A DNA stretch of 64,000 nt from Myxococcus stipitatus DSM 14675. GTDB lineage: Bacteria > Myxococcota > Myxococcia > Myxococcales > Myxococcaceae. A program made the translations under genes and the position numbers. Within the stretch, counting starts at the first letter, position 1. Each line of letters starts with the position of its first letter. Shown here one piece after another: positions 29,609 through 38,155 of the stretch. The notes beneath the pieces were generated by a model. It was not told the DNA's origin and did not search any database. It saw only the letters and a list, made by a program, of their open reading frames with translations. The stretch is taken from NCBI RefSeq assembly GCF_000331735.1, contig NC_020126.1, forward strand, positions 5,474,501 through 5,538,500, read 5' to 3'.

Positions 29609-32208
29609 TAATCCCCCTGGCTCGCTGGAGCCTCGGACTGGGTCGGGCGCGGCGGGGCGTGGCGCTGCTGGCGTGGCTGACCGTCGGGGCTCCCGCCCTG
29701 GCGCAGGAGGCGGGCGAAGGTCCGCCGCCGTCCGTGGCACCGACGTCCGTCCCGGAGTCCGCGCCGCCCGCGGCCCCCTCCATCGTTCCGCCCAAGCTGG
29801 TGACGTTCGTCGAGGCGACCTACCCGGCCGAGGCGGAGAAGGCCCGGCAGGAGGCCACGGTGCGCCTGAAGCTGACGCTGGACGCCCAGGGCACCGTCAC
29901 GGAGGCGGAGGTCCTGGAGCCCCAGGGGCACGGCTTCGACGAGGCGGCGCGAGAGGCGGCGCTGCGCTTCCGCTTCGAGCCGGCGCAGCGCGACGGCGTC
30001 GCGGTCCCCTCGCGCATCGCCTACAGCTACGAGTTTCGCCTTCCCGCCGAAGCGCCCGTGCCTGCGCCGGCCGAGCCGCCCGTCGTCGCGACCGCGCCCG
30101 TCGCTCCGGTGGAAGCCCCTGCCCCTGTCGACACCGAGCCCCGGCAGCCCGCGGCCGATGCGAGCATGGAGGCCATCGACGTCACCGTCGCCGGAGAGTC
30201 CGCCGCCGAGCGCCGGCGCCGCTCCGCCGAAGCGGTGAAGGTCATCGAGACGGAGAGCCTCCAGCGCGAGGCCGTGGACATGGGTCAGGCCCTCTCCCGG
30301 ACCGAGGGCGTGGGGGTCCGCCGCGCCGGAGGACTGGGCAGCCGCGCGCGCTTCTCCCTCGCGGGGCTCGCGGATGACCAGGTCCGCTTCTTCATCGACG
30401 GCGTGCCGCTGGAGCTCGCGGGCTTCGGCCCGGACTTCGCGAACGTCCCCGTCAACCTCGTCCAGCGCCTGGAGCTGTACCAGGGCGTGGTGCCCGTGCG
30501 CTTCGGCGCGGATGCGCTGGGCGGCGCGGTGCAGATCGTCACGCCGGAGAACGTGGAGGGCTCACGCGCCTCCGCGTCCTACGAGATCGGCTCGTTCGAG
30601 ACGCACCGGGTGACGGCCAGCGCGCAGCACGTCTCCGGCGCCACGGGCCTCCTGCTGCGCGCCAGCGGCTTCTTCGACTCCAGCCCCAACAACTACGCCG
30701 TCGACGTCAAGGTGGGAGACGCCTCCGGGCGGGTGCTCGAGACGCGCCTGCCGCGCTTCCACGACGCGTTCCGCGCGGGAGGCGGAGGACTCGAGGTGGG
30801 CTTCGTCAACCGGCCCTGGGCCCGCAGGCTCCTCCTCCGGGCCTACGCGTCCACCTCCAGCCAGGAGATTCAACACGACACGACAATGAAGACGGCCTAC
30901 GGCGAGGTCGACTCGGCCAACAGCTCCGGCGGCGCCACGCTCCGCTTCGAGCAGACCTACGCCAGCGGCATCGTCGTGGACGCGGTGGGGGGCTATGTCT
31001 TCCGGCGCGCGCGCCTCACGGACCTGGGGACGTGTGCATACGACTGGTTCGGCAAGTGCGTCGCCGACCTCCCGCAGCCCGGGGAGCTGGAGGACCGGGC
31101 CATCGACCGGCACGTGAGCCAGCACACCGGCTTCGCGCGGCTCAACCTGGGCTGGAGCCTGGCCCCCCAGCAGATGCTGCGCCTGACGGTGGCGCCCACC
31201 TTCGTGAGCCGGGACGGTGAAGACCGGGCGCTCACCGCGCTCAGCAAGGTCGACCCACTCACCGCGCGGCGCAGCCTCTACTCGCAGGTCGTCGGCCTGG
31301 AGCATGAGCTGGACGCGCTGGACGAGCGGCTGGAGAACATCGTCTTCGCCAAGAGCTACACGCAGCTGGCCCGCGCGGACCGGCTCCTGCCCGACAACAC
31401 CTTCGCCCCGGCGGACCGGGACACCTTCACCTTCGGGGTCGGCGACTCGCTGCGCTACCGCCTGTCGTCCCAGCTCACCGCGAAGGCCGCCTACGAGTGG
31501 GCCACGCGCCTGCCCCGGCCGGATGAAATCTTCGGCGACGGCATCCTCATCGACACCAACCTGGACCTGAAGCCGGAGACCAGCCACAACCTCAACCTGG
31601 AGCTGGCGCTCGACACGCGCGAGACGGCGAGGGGGGCCTTCCGGGGCAGCGTGATGGGCTTCGCCCGCTTCACCGACCAGCTCATCATCCCGCTGGGGCG
31701 CGAGGGCTACTTCACCTACCAGAACGTCTTCGCGGCGCGCAGCCTGGGCGCCATGGGCGCGGTGGGCTGGACGTCGCCCGCGCAGCTCCTGTCGCTCGAC
31801 GGGAACGTCACGTGGCAGGACATCCGCAATGCCTCCGGCGAGGGCGCCTTCGGCACCTTCGACGGCCAGCGCATCCCCAACCGCCCCGCCCTGCTCGCCA
31901 ACGGGAGCGCCCGGCTCCAGTGGAGTGGCCTGGCGTCGTCGCGCGATGAGCTGTCATTGACCTGGAACACCCGCTACATCCACGCGTTCTACAGAGGGTG
32001 GGAGAAGCTGGGGGCCCAGGGCTCGAAGCAGAACATCGAGGCCCAGCTCCTTCACTCGCTGGCCCTCACGTATGTCACCCGGCCCGCGCGCGCGACCCTG
32101 AGCTGGACGGTCGACGTGCAGAACCTCACCGACGCCACCGCCATGGACTTCATGGGGGTGCAGCGTCCCGGGAGAAGTGTCTCCGCGAAGGTGGTCGCGG
32201 AGCTCTGA
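29587..32208 (+). CDS. mxcH: TonB-dependent siderophore receptor with N-terminal TonB_C domain
   Basis: The protein has 873 aa if translated from ATG 29587; a start at ATG 29593 or, less likely, TTG 29548 is possible, and no good ribosome-binding site is seen. A signal peptide ends near APALAQ (residue ~40). Residues ~55-150 form a TonB C-terminal-type domain (VTFVEATYPAEAEKARQEATVRLKL...GFDEAAREAALRFRFEPA). A plug domain follows (~185-310; LAGLADDQVRFFIDGVPLELAGFG, FGADALGGAVQIVTPE), and then the beta-barrel to the C-terminus. It takes up ferri-myxochelin across the outer membrane using TonB-ExbB-ExbD energy, encoded just downstream. Confidence 0.9.
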   Translation: MKMKTIFIIPLARWSLGLGRARRGVALLAWLTVGAPALAQEAGEGPPPSVAPTSVPESAPPAAPSIVPPKLVTFVEATYPAEAEKARQEATVRLKLTLDAQGTVTEAEVLEPQGHGFDEAAREAALRFRFEPAQRDGVAVPSRIAYSYEFRLPAEAPVPAPAEPPVVATAPVAPVEAPAPVDTEPRQPAADASMEAIDVTVAGESAAERRRRSAEAVKVIETESLQREAVDMGQALSRTEGVGVRRAGGLGSRARFSLAGLADDQVRFFIDGVPLELAGFGPDFANVPVNLVQRLELYQGVVPVRFGADALGGAVQIVTPENVEGSRASASYEIGSFETHRVTASAQHVSGATGLLLRASGFFDSSPNNYAVDVKVGDASGRVLETRLPRFHDAFRAGGGGLEVGFVNRPWARRLLLRAYASTSSQEIQHDTTMKTAYGEVDSANSSGGATLRFEQTYASGIVVDAVGGYVFRRARLTDLGTCAYDWFGKCVADLPQPGELEDRAIDRHVSQHTGFARLNLGWSLAPQQMLRLTVAPTFVSRDGEDRALTALSKVDPLTARRSLYSQVVGLEHELDALDERLENIVFAKSYTQLARADRLLPDNTFAPADRDTFTFGVGDSLRYRLSSQLTAKAAYEWATRLPRPDEIFGDGILIDTNLDLKPETSHNLNLELALDTRETARGAFRGSVMGFARFTDQLIIPLGREGYFTYQNVFAARSLGAMGAVGWTSPAQLLSLDGNVTWQDIRNASGEGAFGTFDGQRIPNRPALLANGSARLQWSGLASSRDELSLTWNTRYIHAFYRGWEKLGAQGSKQNIEAQLLHSLALTYVTRPARATLSWTVDVQNLTDATAMDFMGVQRPGRSVSAKVVAEL

Positions 32209-32264
32209 GTCACCCCCGCATCTGTCTTGTCATTCCTCGCTGATGTCCTGAAAGGACTCTCTCC

Positions 32265-33488
32265 ATGAAGACTGCTTCACTCTTCTCCCTCCCACGCCTC
32301 ACCGCGGCGGCGCTCGCGCTGGGCCTGTTCTCCGGCTGCGGCGACGACAAGGACGGCAAGGGCGTTGGCGACGGCGCCGTCTATGCCGCCATCACCCAGG
32401 TGAGCACGACCGACGAGACGCAGAGCTACGTCGTCCTGCTGGACAAGGTCGACCAGACCGAGACGCTGTCGCTGGAGAACGCCACCGAGATTCCCGGCCG
32501 CGCGCTGGGCGCCGGCATCGCGAAGTCCGGCCACCTGTACGTGGCGGGCAGCGAGGGCGCCATCGTGACGCGCTACAAGCTGACCGACGACGGGAAGCTC
32601 GTGCAGGACGGCGAGGTGAGCTTCTCCGGCCGCGGCGTCAGCTCCATCGGCGAGTACCAGCACCAGTTCCAGTTCGCCTCGGCGACGAAGGCGTACTACG
32701 TCGACGGCCGCACCGCGCAGGTCATCGTGTGGAACCCCACGACGATGGAAGTGACCAACGCCGTTCAGCTCCCCGGGCTCACCATCGCGGGCTCGGTCAG
32801 CACGTTCGCGTCGCTGCCGGTTCGCGCGGCGAACAAGATCCTCATCCCCGTGGGCTGGCGCCCGAGCTCCAGCGTGGGCATCACCTCGAAGGCCGGCGTC
32901 ATCGTGGTGAACCCGGAGAACGACTCCATCACCCTGGTCACCGATGACCGCTGCGGCTACGTACGCGACGGCGTCGTCGGCCCGGATGGTCAGGTCTACC
33001 TGGCGACCGAGGCGTATGGCGCCGCCGTGTTCCGCACCGCGGGCGCGTCCGCCGCGCCGGAGCCGTGCCTGCTGCGCTTCGACGCGCAGGCCCAGACGTT
33101 CGACAAGGACTTCCGCCGGTCGCTGGGCGCGCTGACCAACGGCAAGCCCACGGGCTCGCTGCTGCCCGGCCCGTCCGGCAGCGCCTACCTGCGCGTGCTG
33201 GATGAGACGCACTCCTCCCTGCGTGAGGGCATGCACCCCCGCGCGATGGCCAGCGCCCCGGCCTGGAAGTTCTGGCAGCTCAACCTGGCCACGCTCGCCG
33301 CGACCGAGGTCTCCACCCTGCCGGCCAGCACGGGCAGCACGTTCCTCTACGACGCCGACAACCGCGTCCTCTTCACCGAGTTCACCAACAACTCGTCGAC
33401 GACGAACGTCCGCGAGCTGACCGACAAGAGCGGCAAGCTCGTCTTCACCACGCAGGGGCTGGTGTTCTCCTTCCTGCAGCTGCGCTGA
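32265..33488 (+). CDS. Secreted lipoprotein of the myxochelin locus, beta-propeller-like
   Basis: The protein has 407 aa with GAAAGGA before the start. The lipoprotein signal peptide ends LGLFSGC-GDDKDG (lipidated Cys ~25). The body has repeated YVVLLD/LYVAGSEGAIVTRY/VYLATEAYGAAVF strands resembling a beta-propeller, and no catalytic motif was recognised. It lies between the receptor and exbB and is likely co-regulated by iron. Candidate roles are ferri-siderophore binding at the cell surface or periplasm, or a partner of MxcH. The function is unproven and I do not assign a symbol. Confidence 0.7.
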   Translation: MKTASLFSLPRLTAAALALGLFSGCGDDKDGKGVGDGAVYAAITQVSTTDETQSYVVLLDKVDQTETLSLENATEIPGRALGAGIAKSGHLYVAGSEGAIVTRYKLTDDGKLVQDGEVSFSGRGVSSIGEYQHQFQFASATKAYYVDGRTAQVIVWNPTTMEVTNAVQLPGLTIAGSVSTFASLPVRAANKILIPVGWRPSSSVGITSKAGVIVVNPENDSITLVTDDRCGYVRDGVVGPDGQVYLATEAYGAAVFRTAGASAAPEPCLLRFDAQAQTFDKDFRRSLGALTNGKPTGSLLPGPSGSAYLRVLDETHSSLREGMHPRAMASAPAWKFWQLNLATLAATEVSTLPASTGSTFLYDADNRVLFTEFTNNSSTTNVRELTDKSGKLVFTTQGLVFSFLQLR

Positions 33489-33512
33489 GCCTCACCACCG
33501 CAGTCACCTCCC

Positions 33513-33550
33513 GAAGGCGCCGCGCGCGGCTCACCGCGTCCGGCGCCTTC
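33513..33550 (+). terminator. Inverted repeat between lipoprotein and exbB genes
   Basis: A 10-bp perfect stem GAAGGCGCCG / CGGCGCCTTC with an 18-nt loop lies 25 bp after the lipoprotein stop. There is no U-tract. It may be a partial terminator or an RNA-stability element separating expression of the receptor genes from exbB-exbD-tonB. Confidence 0.4.
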
Positions 33551-33615
33551 CGGAGCGCCCCACCCACCGCGGCGTCCCTGACGTGCGGCGTCCCTGCCTC
33601 CCGGGAAACCCAACC

Positions 33616-34296
33616 ATGCACATCGTCGAAATCGTCAAGGATGTCTTCGTGAAGTGGGGCGCGAACTGGGTGCTCTGGCTCCTGTTCGCGCTGTCCCTGG
33701 TGAGCATCGGCGTCATCGTGGAGCGCTGGCTCGTCTTCCGCACCAAGCAGGACCGCATCCGGGAGCTGTCCGGCGCGCTCGAGGAGACGCTGGCGAGCGG
33801 CGACTTCCCCGCGGCCATCTCCAAGCTGGAGAAGCGCACGTCGGTGGGCGCCTCGGTGGCTCGCGCGGGCCTGCGGCTGGCCCCCCAGGGCATGACGGCC
33901 GCGGAGAAGGGCATGCAGAGCGCGCTCGCCATCGAGCGCTCCACGCTCGAGAACCGGCTCGCCTTCCTGGGCACGCTGGGGAACAACGCGCCGTTCATCG
34001 GCCTGTTCGGAACGGTCATCGGCGTGCTGCTCGCGTTCGAGGCGCTGAGCCAGACGAAGGGCTCGCCCGTGAGCGGGGCCAGTCAGGTCGCCTCCAACCT
34101 GGTGATGGGCAGCATCGCGGAGGCGCTGGTCGCCACCGCCGTCGGCATCGGCGTCGCCCTCCCCGCCGTCGCCGCCTACAACTACTTCCAGCGGCGCATC
34201 GCCAGCATCCTCTCGGACGCGGAGGCGCTGACCAACCTGGTGCTGGCCTACGTCTCCGCGCGCGAGCAGGCCGCGACGCCCAAGGGAGGCGCCTGA
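33616..34296 (+). CDS. exbB: ExbB/TolQ/MotA-family proton channel protein
   Basis: The protein has 226 aa from ATG 33616. Three transmembrane segments are in the usual places: WVLWLLFALSLVSIGVIVERW (~16-36), TLGNNAPFIGLFGTVIGVLL (~120-140) and GSIAEALVATAVGIGVALPAVAAY (~166-190). NNAPFIGLFGTVIG is the family signature. It forms the inner-membrane motor with ExbD and TonB that energises MxcH. It is two bases upstream of exbD. Confidence 0.9.
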   Translation: MHIVEIVKDVFVKWGANWVLWLLFALSLVSIGVIVERWLVFRTKQDRIRELSGALEETLASGDFPAAISKLEKRTSVGASVARAGLRLAPQGMTAAEKGMQSALAIERSTLENRLAFLGTLGNNAPFIGLFGTVIGVLLAFEALSQTKGSPVSGASQVASNLVMGSIAEALVATAVGIGVALPAVAAYNYFQRRIASILSDAEALTNLVLAYVSAREQAATPKGGA

Positions 34297-34298
34297 CC

Positions 34299-34733
34299 AT
34301 GGCCGGAGGAACCACGCCCCGCGGCGGCCTCATCGAGGGCATCAACGTCACGCCGCTCGTGGACATCATGCTGGTGCTGCTCATCATCTTCATGGTCACC
34401 GCGCGACTGGTGGACAGCCCCGCCGTCCCCCTGGACCTGCCCAAGGCCTCGCAGAGCGAGGACGTGCAGACGGTGTTCGCGGTCTCCATCACGCCCGCCG
34501 GTGAGCTCCTGGTGAACGGCGAGGCGACAACGGACCAGGTCCTTCAAGACAGCGCGAGGCAGGCGCTGGTGAAGGACCCCGAGCTGCGCGCGGTCATCCA
34601 GGCGGATGGCGCCGTCCCCCACCGGCGCGTCATCGCGGTGCTGGATGCGCTCAAGGAGGCGGGCCTCACGCGCGTCGCCTTCGGAACGGTGCGACCCGCG
34701 CCCATCGAGGAGGGCACGCGTGTCACGCCCTGA
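34299..34733 (+). CDS. exbD: ExbD/TolR-family biopolymer transport protein
   Basis: The protein has 144 aa. A single N-terminal transmembrane helix contains the conserved proton-carrying Asp22 (INVTPLVDIMLVLLIIFMV), followed by a periplasmic domain with LVNGEATTDQVLQDSARQAL and VIQADGAVPHRRVIAVLDALKEAG. It is the ExbB partner in proton-driven TonB energisation. Its 3' end overlaps the tonB start by 14 bp. Confidence 0.9.
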   Translation: MAGGTTPRGGLIEGINVTPLVDIMLVLLIIFMVTARLVDSPAVPLDLPKASQSEDVQTVFAVSITPAGELLVNGEATTDQVLQDSARQALVKDPELRAVIQADGAVPHRRVIAVLDALKEAGLTRVAFGTVRPAPIEEGTRVTP

Positions 34734-35544
34734 GCCCTCACCTCACCCCGAGTCGAGCATCGCGGGCATCGTCCTGGGCCCGCCTCCGCCCCAACGGCGC
34801 TACGCCCTCTGGTGGGCCGTCGCCGTCACCGCGTCGCTGCATGGGGTCGCGGGCGTGCTGGCGTATCAGGCCTGGCGCCAGGGGCAGTCCGCCACGCCGC
34901 AGGTCGCCGTGCGCAAGCAGGTGATTCGCGTCGACCACGAGGTGGACCTGAATCCACCCCCGCCACCGCCACCGCCTCAGCCCCAGCGCGTCGCCCGGGC
35001 GGACCCGCCGACGCCTCGCGTGAAGACACCGAGCCCCGCGCCCCGCGAGTCCTCACGCCCCACGCCCGTGGAGCCGGCGCAGGCGGGGGCGGTGGTCGCC
35101 GCGAAGGAGACCGCCGCGCCGCTCGACTTCACCGACTTCGACATGGCCAGCGGCAACGCGCCCAAGTACGCGGGCGGCGTGACGGCGTCGACGGGCCGCT
35201 CGACGACGGCGGTCAACACCGTGGCCAGCGGCGACACCGAAGGCGTGGGCACGGGAGGCAGCCAGGCCCGCGCCATCCAGCTCTCCGCTCGCAACTGGAG
35301 CTGCCCGTGGCCGAAGGAAGCCGATGCGCTGCGCATCGACAACCAGACGGTGGTGCTGCGCGTCGCCGTGGACGTCGAGGGTGAAGTGACGTCGACCGAG
35401 CTCGTGTCGGACCCGGGGCACGGCTTCGGGCAGGCCGCGCTCGGGTGTGCGCGCAAGGCGCGCTTCGACACCGCGCTGGACCGCGAGGGGCATCCTGTCG
35501 CCGCGGTCTCTCCCCCGATCCGGGTGCGGTTCGTCCGCCCCTAG
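34720..35544 (+). CDS. tonB: TonB energy-transducing protein
   Basis: The protein has 274 aa from GTG 34720, chosen for the GAGGAGG site 7 nt upstream within exbD. The N-terminal signal anchor is YALWWAVAVTASLHGVAGVLAY. A Pro-rich spanning region follows (PPPPPPPPQPQ, PRVKTPSPAPRES), and then a C-terminal TonB/TolA-like domain (NQTVVLRVAVDVEGEVTSTELVSDPGHGFGQAALGCARKARF). It links the ExbB-ExbD motor to the TonB box of outer-membrane receptors, here most likely MxcH. Like MxcH it carries the GHGF signature in the TonB_C fold. Confidence 0.85.
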   Translation: MSRPEPSPHPESSIAGIVLGPPPPQRRYALWWAVAVTASLHGVAGVLAYQAWRQGQSATPQVAVRKQVIRVDHEVDLNPPPPPPPPQPQRVARADPPTPRVKTPSPAPRESSRPTPVEPAQAGAVVAAKETAAPLDFTDFDMASGNAPKYAGGVTASTGRSTTAVNTVASGDTEGVGTGGSQARAIQLSARNWSCPWPKEADALRIDNQTVVLRVAVDVEGEVTSTELVSDPGHGFGQAALGCARKARFDTALDREGHPVAAVSPPIRVRFVRP

Positions 35545-35575
35545 CGCGTCTCGCGCCCGCCGTCTGGAGGCACTC

Positions 35576-36799
35576 GTGAACACCGCCGCTCCGCCCCGCC
35601 AGGAGAAGCTGCTGACCCTGTTGCTCGCGGGAGTCCAGTTCAGCCACCTCCTGGACTTCATGATCATCCTGCCGCTGGGCCCGGAGCTCATCCGCCGCTT
35701 CGACCTCACCACGGCGCAGTTCGGCGCGCTCGTGTCCGCGTACACGCTGGCCTCCGCGGCCATGGGGGTCCTGGGCCTGTTCTGGCTGGACCGCTTCGAC
35801 CGCAAGCGCACGCTCCTGGCCGTCTACGCGGGCTTCATCCTCGCCACGCTGGCGTGTGGCGTCGCGTCCAGCCACGTCGCGCTGCTGGTGGCCCGCTCGC
35901 TCGCGGGCGCCTGCGCGGGCCTCATGGGCGCGGTCATCATGGCCATCATCGCGGACGTCGTCCCGGGCGAGCGACGGGGGCGGGCCATCGGCACGGTGAT
36001 GTCGGCGCTGGGGCTCTCCGCTGTCGCCGGGGTTCCGTTGGGGCTCGGGCTCGCGAACCAGTTCGACTGGCGTGTTCCGTTCTGGGCCATCGGTGGACTG
36101 GCGGCGGTGCTGTGGCTGGGCCTGCTGCGTGTCCTTCCTCCCGTGAAGCATCACCTGGCGCGCGACCCCGAAGCCTCGCCAGGCAATCCCTTGTCGACGC
36201 TGGCCTCCCCCTCCCTCGCCCTGGGCTGGCTGCTGACGTTCTGTGTCGTCTTCGCCAGCTTCCTGCTCATCCCGTACCTGAGCCCCTTCATGGTGGGGAA
36301 CCTGGGCGTGGCGAGCACGGACCTCACCTGGGTGTACCTGGGAGGCGGCGCCGGGACGCTCTTCGCGGCGAAGCTGGTGGGGCGCTTCACCGACCGCCTG
36401 GGCGCGGGGCGCATGCTCGCGTGGCTCCTGGCGGGCACGGTGGGCCCGCATCTGCTCTTCACGCACCTGTCGCCCGCTCCGCTGCCCGTGGTGACGAGCG
36501 CGTTCGTGCTGTTCATGGCGGTGACGTCCACACGCGCCATCCCCACCATCGCGCTGGTGTCCGCGCGAGTGCCTCCCGCGCTGCGCGGGCGCTTCCTCGC
36601 CGTCAACATGGCCGCGAGCGATGGCGCCTCCGGCCTCGCCGCCTGGGTGAGTGGCCTGCTCATCACCACGGCGCCGGACGGTGCGCTGCTGGGCTTCGGC
36701 CAGGTGGGGTGGATGGCCGTGGCGGTGACCGCGCTCTCCCTGTGCCTCTTGTGGACCTTCAGCCGAAGCGCACTGCCCCTGAAGGCCGCGACGACCTGA
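35576..36799 (+). CDS. mxcK: Major facilitator superfamily transporter, likely myxochelin exporter
   Basis: The protein has 407 aa from GTG 35576 (CTGGAGG upstream), with about 12 hydrophobic segments. The MFS loop 2-3 motif is FWLDRFDRKRTLLAVYAG, and a central RGRAIGTVMSALGLSAVAGVPLG resembles drug:H+ antiporter motif C. Its position, between tonB and mxcL in the siderophore locus, matches the MFS gene of the Stigmatella aurantiaca myxochelin cluster, the basis for the symbol. The expected role is export of apo-myxochelin through the inner membrane. Confidence 0.8.
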   Translation: MNTAAPPRQEKLLTLLLAGVQFSHLLDFMIILPLGPELIRRFDLTTAQFGALVSAYTLASAAMGVLGLFWLDRFDRKRTLLAVYAGFILATLACGVASSHVALLVARSLAGACAGLMGAVIMAIIADVVPGERRGRAIGTVMSALGLSAVAGVPLGLGLANQFDWRVPFWAIGGLAAVLWLGLLRVLPPVKHHLARDPEASPGNPLSTLASPSLALGWLLTFCVVFASFLLIPYLSPFMVGNLGVASTDLTWVYLGGGAGTLFAAKLVGRFTDRLGAGRMLAWLLAGTVGPHLLFTHLSPAPLPVVTSAFVLFMAVTSTRAIPTIALVSARVPPALRGRFLAVNMAASDGASGLAAWVSGLLITTAPDGALLGFGQVGWMAVAVTALSLCLLWTFSRSALPLKAATT

Positions 36800-36833
36800 T
36801 TCCTCTCAACACCCCAAGCCAAAGGAAGTCCCC

Positions 36834-38102
36834 ATGGACATGCCTGTCAGGAAGCATCCCTCCCTTCCCCGCCCCATCCTGGGCGAGCTGAAGCTGGAGC
36901 GCTCCAACCAGCTCCTCGCCGAGGCGCGCAAGACGGTCCCCGGCGTCACCCAGTCGATGATGAAGAAGCCGGAGTTCTTCGCCCCGGGCTCCTTCCCCGT
37001 GTTCCTCGCCAAGGGCCAGGGCGCGCTCGTGGAGGACGTCGACGGCCAGGAGTACATCGACTTCATCAGCGGGCTGGGCGCCAACATGCTCGGCCACAAC
37101 CACCCCGCGGTGGTCGACACCATCCGCCGTCACCTGGAGGAAGGCGTCCTCCACTCGCTGCCCACGCCCGTGGAGGTCACCTCCATCCAGGCGCTGCTGG
37201 ACCTGGTGCCGGGCGCGGAGCAGGCGCGCTTCTTCAAGACGGGCGCGGATGCCACGTCCGCCGCGGTGCGCCTGTCGCGCTACCTCACCGGCAAGGAGCG
37301 CATCATCACCGTCGGCTACAACGGGTGGCATGACCACTTCATGTACGACACCCCGGGCGTGCCCGCGCCGCTCGCGAGCCTGACCACGCGGCTGCCCCTC
37401 TTCACGCCGCCGGACGAGGCCGTGCTGCTGTCCACCATCGAGAAGCAGGCCAGCCAGCTGGCGGCGGTGGTCCTCTCCATCCCCTACAACCGGCCGCTCA
37501 CGTCGGGCTTCATGCAGCAGGTGCGCGCCGCGTGCACCGCGCACGGCGTGATGTTCGTGATGGACGAGGTGGTGACGGGCTTCCGCCTGGCCATGGGCGG
37601 CGCGCAGGAGTTCTTCGGCGTGCAGGCGGACATCGTGTGCATGTCCAAGAGCATCGCCGCGGGCATGCCGCTGTCGGCCATCTCCGGCCCGACGAAGTAC
37701 CTCAGCAAGCTGGCGGACCTCCAGGTGTCGACCACGTTCGGCGGCGAGCTGCTGACGCTGGCCGTCTGCGAGGCCGTGCTGAAGTTCTACAAGCAGAACA
37801 GCCACATCCAGCACATCGCGAACCTGGGCCGCAAGCTGCGCGAGGGCGTCAACCAGCACGCCGAGGCGGTGGGCTCGCCGCTGCGCGTGCTCGGCTACGA
37901 CTCGGTGCCCTTCTTCCGCTACTCGCCGGACATGGTCGAGCACGCGAAGCTGATGACGCCGTTCCAGGGCGGGATGGCGCGCCGGGGCGTCCTGCTGCGC
38001 CGCGACGTGAACTTCATCTCCGCGGTCCACACCGAGGAGCAGGTTCAGTACACGGTGGACATGGCGGGCGAGGTGCTGCGCTCGCTCGCGAAGCCCGCGT
38101 AG
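36834..38102 (+). CDS. mxcL: Class III aminotransferase (glutamate-1-semialdehyde aminomutase-like)
   Basis: The protein has 422 aa with AAGGAAG before the ATG. It is PLP-dependent, class III: FISGLGANMLGHNHPAV, FKTGADATSAAVRLSRYLTGKERI, YNGWHDHF, VMFVMDEVVTGFRLA and VCMSKSIAAGMPLSAI (PLP Lys), with the length and motifs of GSA aminotransferases. In the characterised myxochelin pathway this enzyme aminates the aldehyde released by the MxcG reductase domain to give myxochelin B. It is probably not a heme enzyme here, given its operon. Confidence 0.9.
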   Translation: MDMPVRKHPSLPRPILGELKLERSNQLLAEARKTVPGVTQSMMKKPEFFAPGSFPVFLAKGQGALVEDVDGQEYIDFISGLGANMLGHNHPAVVDTIRRHLEEGVLHSLPTPVEVTSIQALLDLVPGAEQARFFKTGADATSAAVRLSRYLTGKERIITVGYNGWHDHFMYDTPGVPAPLASLTTRLPLFTPPDEAVLLSTIEKQASQLAAVVLSIPYNRPLTSGFMQQVRAACTAHGVMFVMDEVVTGFRLAMGGAQEFFGVQADIVCMSKSIAAGMPLSAISGPTKYLSKLADLQVSTTFGGELLTLAVCEAVLKFYKQNSHIQHIANLGRKLREGVNQHAEAVGSPLRVLGYDSVPFFRYSPDMVEHAKLMTPFQGGMARRGVLLRRDVNFISAVHTEEQVQYTVDMAGEVLRSLAKPA

Positions 38103-38117
38103 TCCCGCGCGGTGACT

Positions 38118-38146
38118 CGGGGAGGCCGGTGTGTCTGGCCTCCCCG
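38118..38146. terminator. Bidirectional hairpin terminator between mxcL and mxcB
   Basis: A 10-bp perfect stem CGGGGAGGCC / GGCCTCCCCG with a 9-nt loop lies in the 53-bp gap between two convergent genes. No long U-run follows, but stem quality and position support a two-way terminator. Confidence 0.65.
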
Positions 38147-38155
38147 GGTGGCTTC

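Noticed and set aside
32209..32264. Independent Fur promoter for the lipoprotein gene
   Set aside because: The 56-bp gap holds a ribosome-binding site but no palindrome; read-through from mxcH is simpler.
36834..38102. Heme-pathway hemL (glutamate-1-semialdehyde aminotransferase)
   Set aside because: Motifs are shared, but its place at the end of the myxochelin locus matches mxcL.
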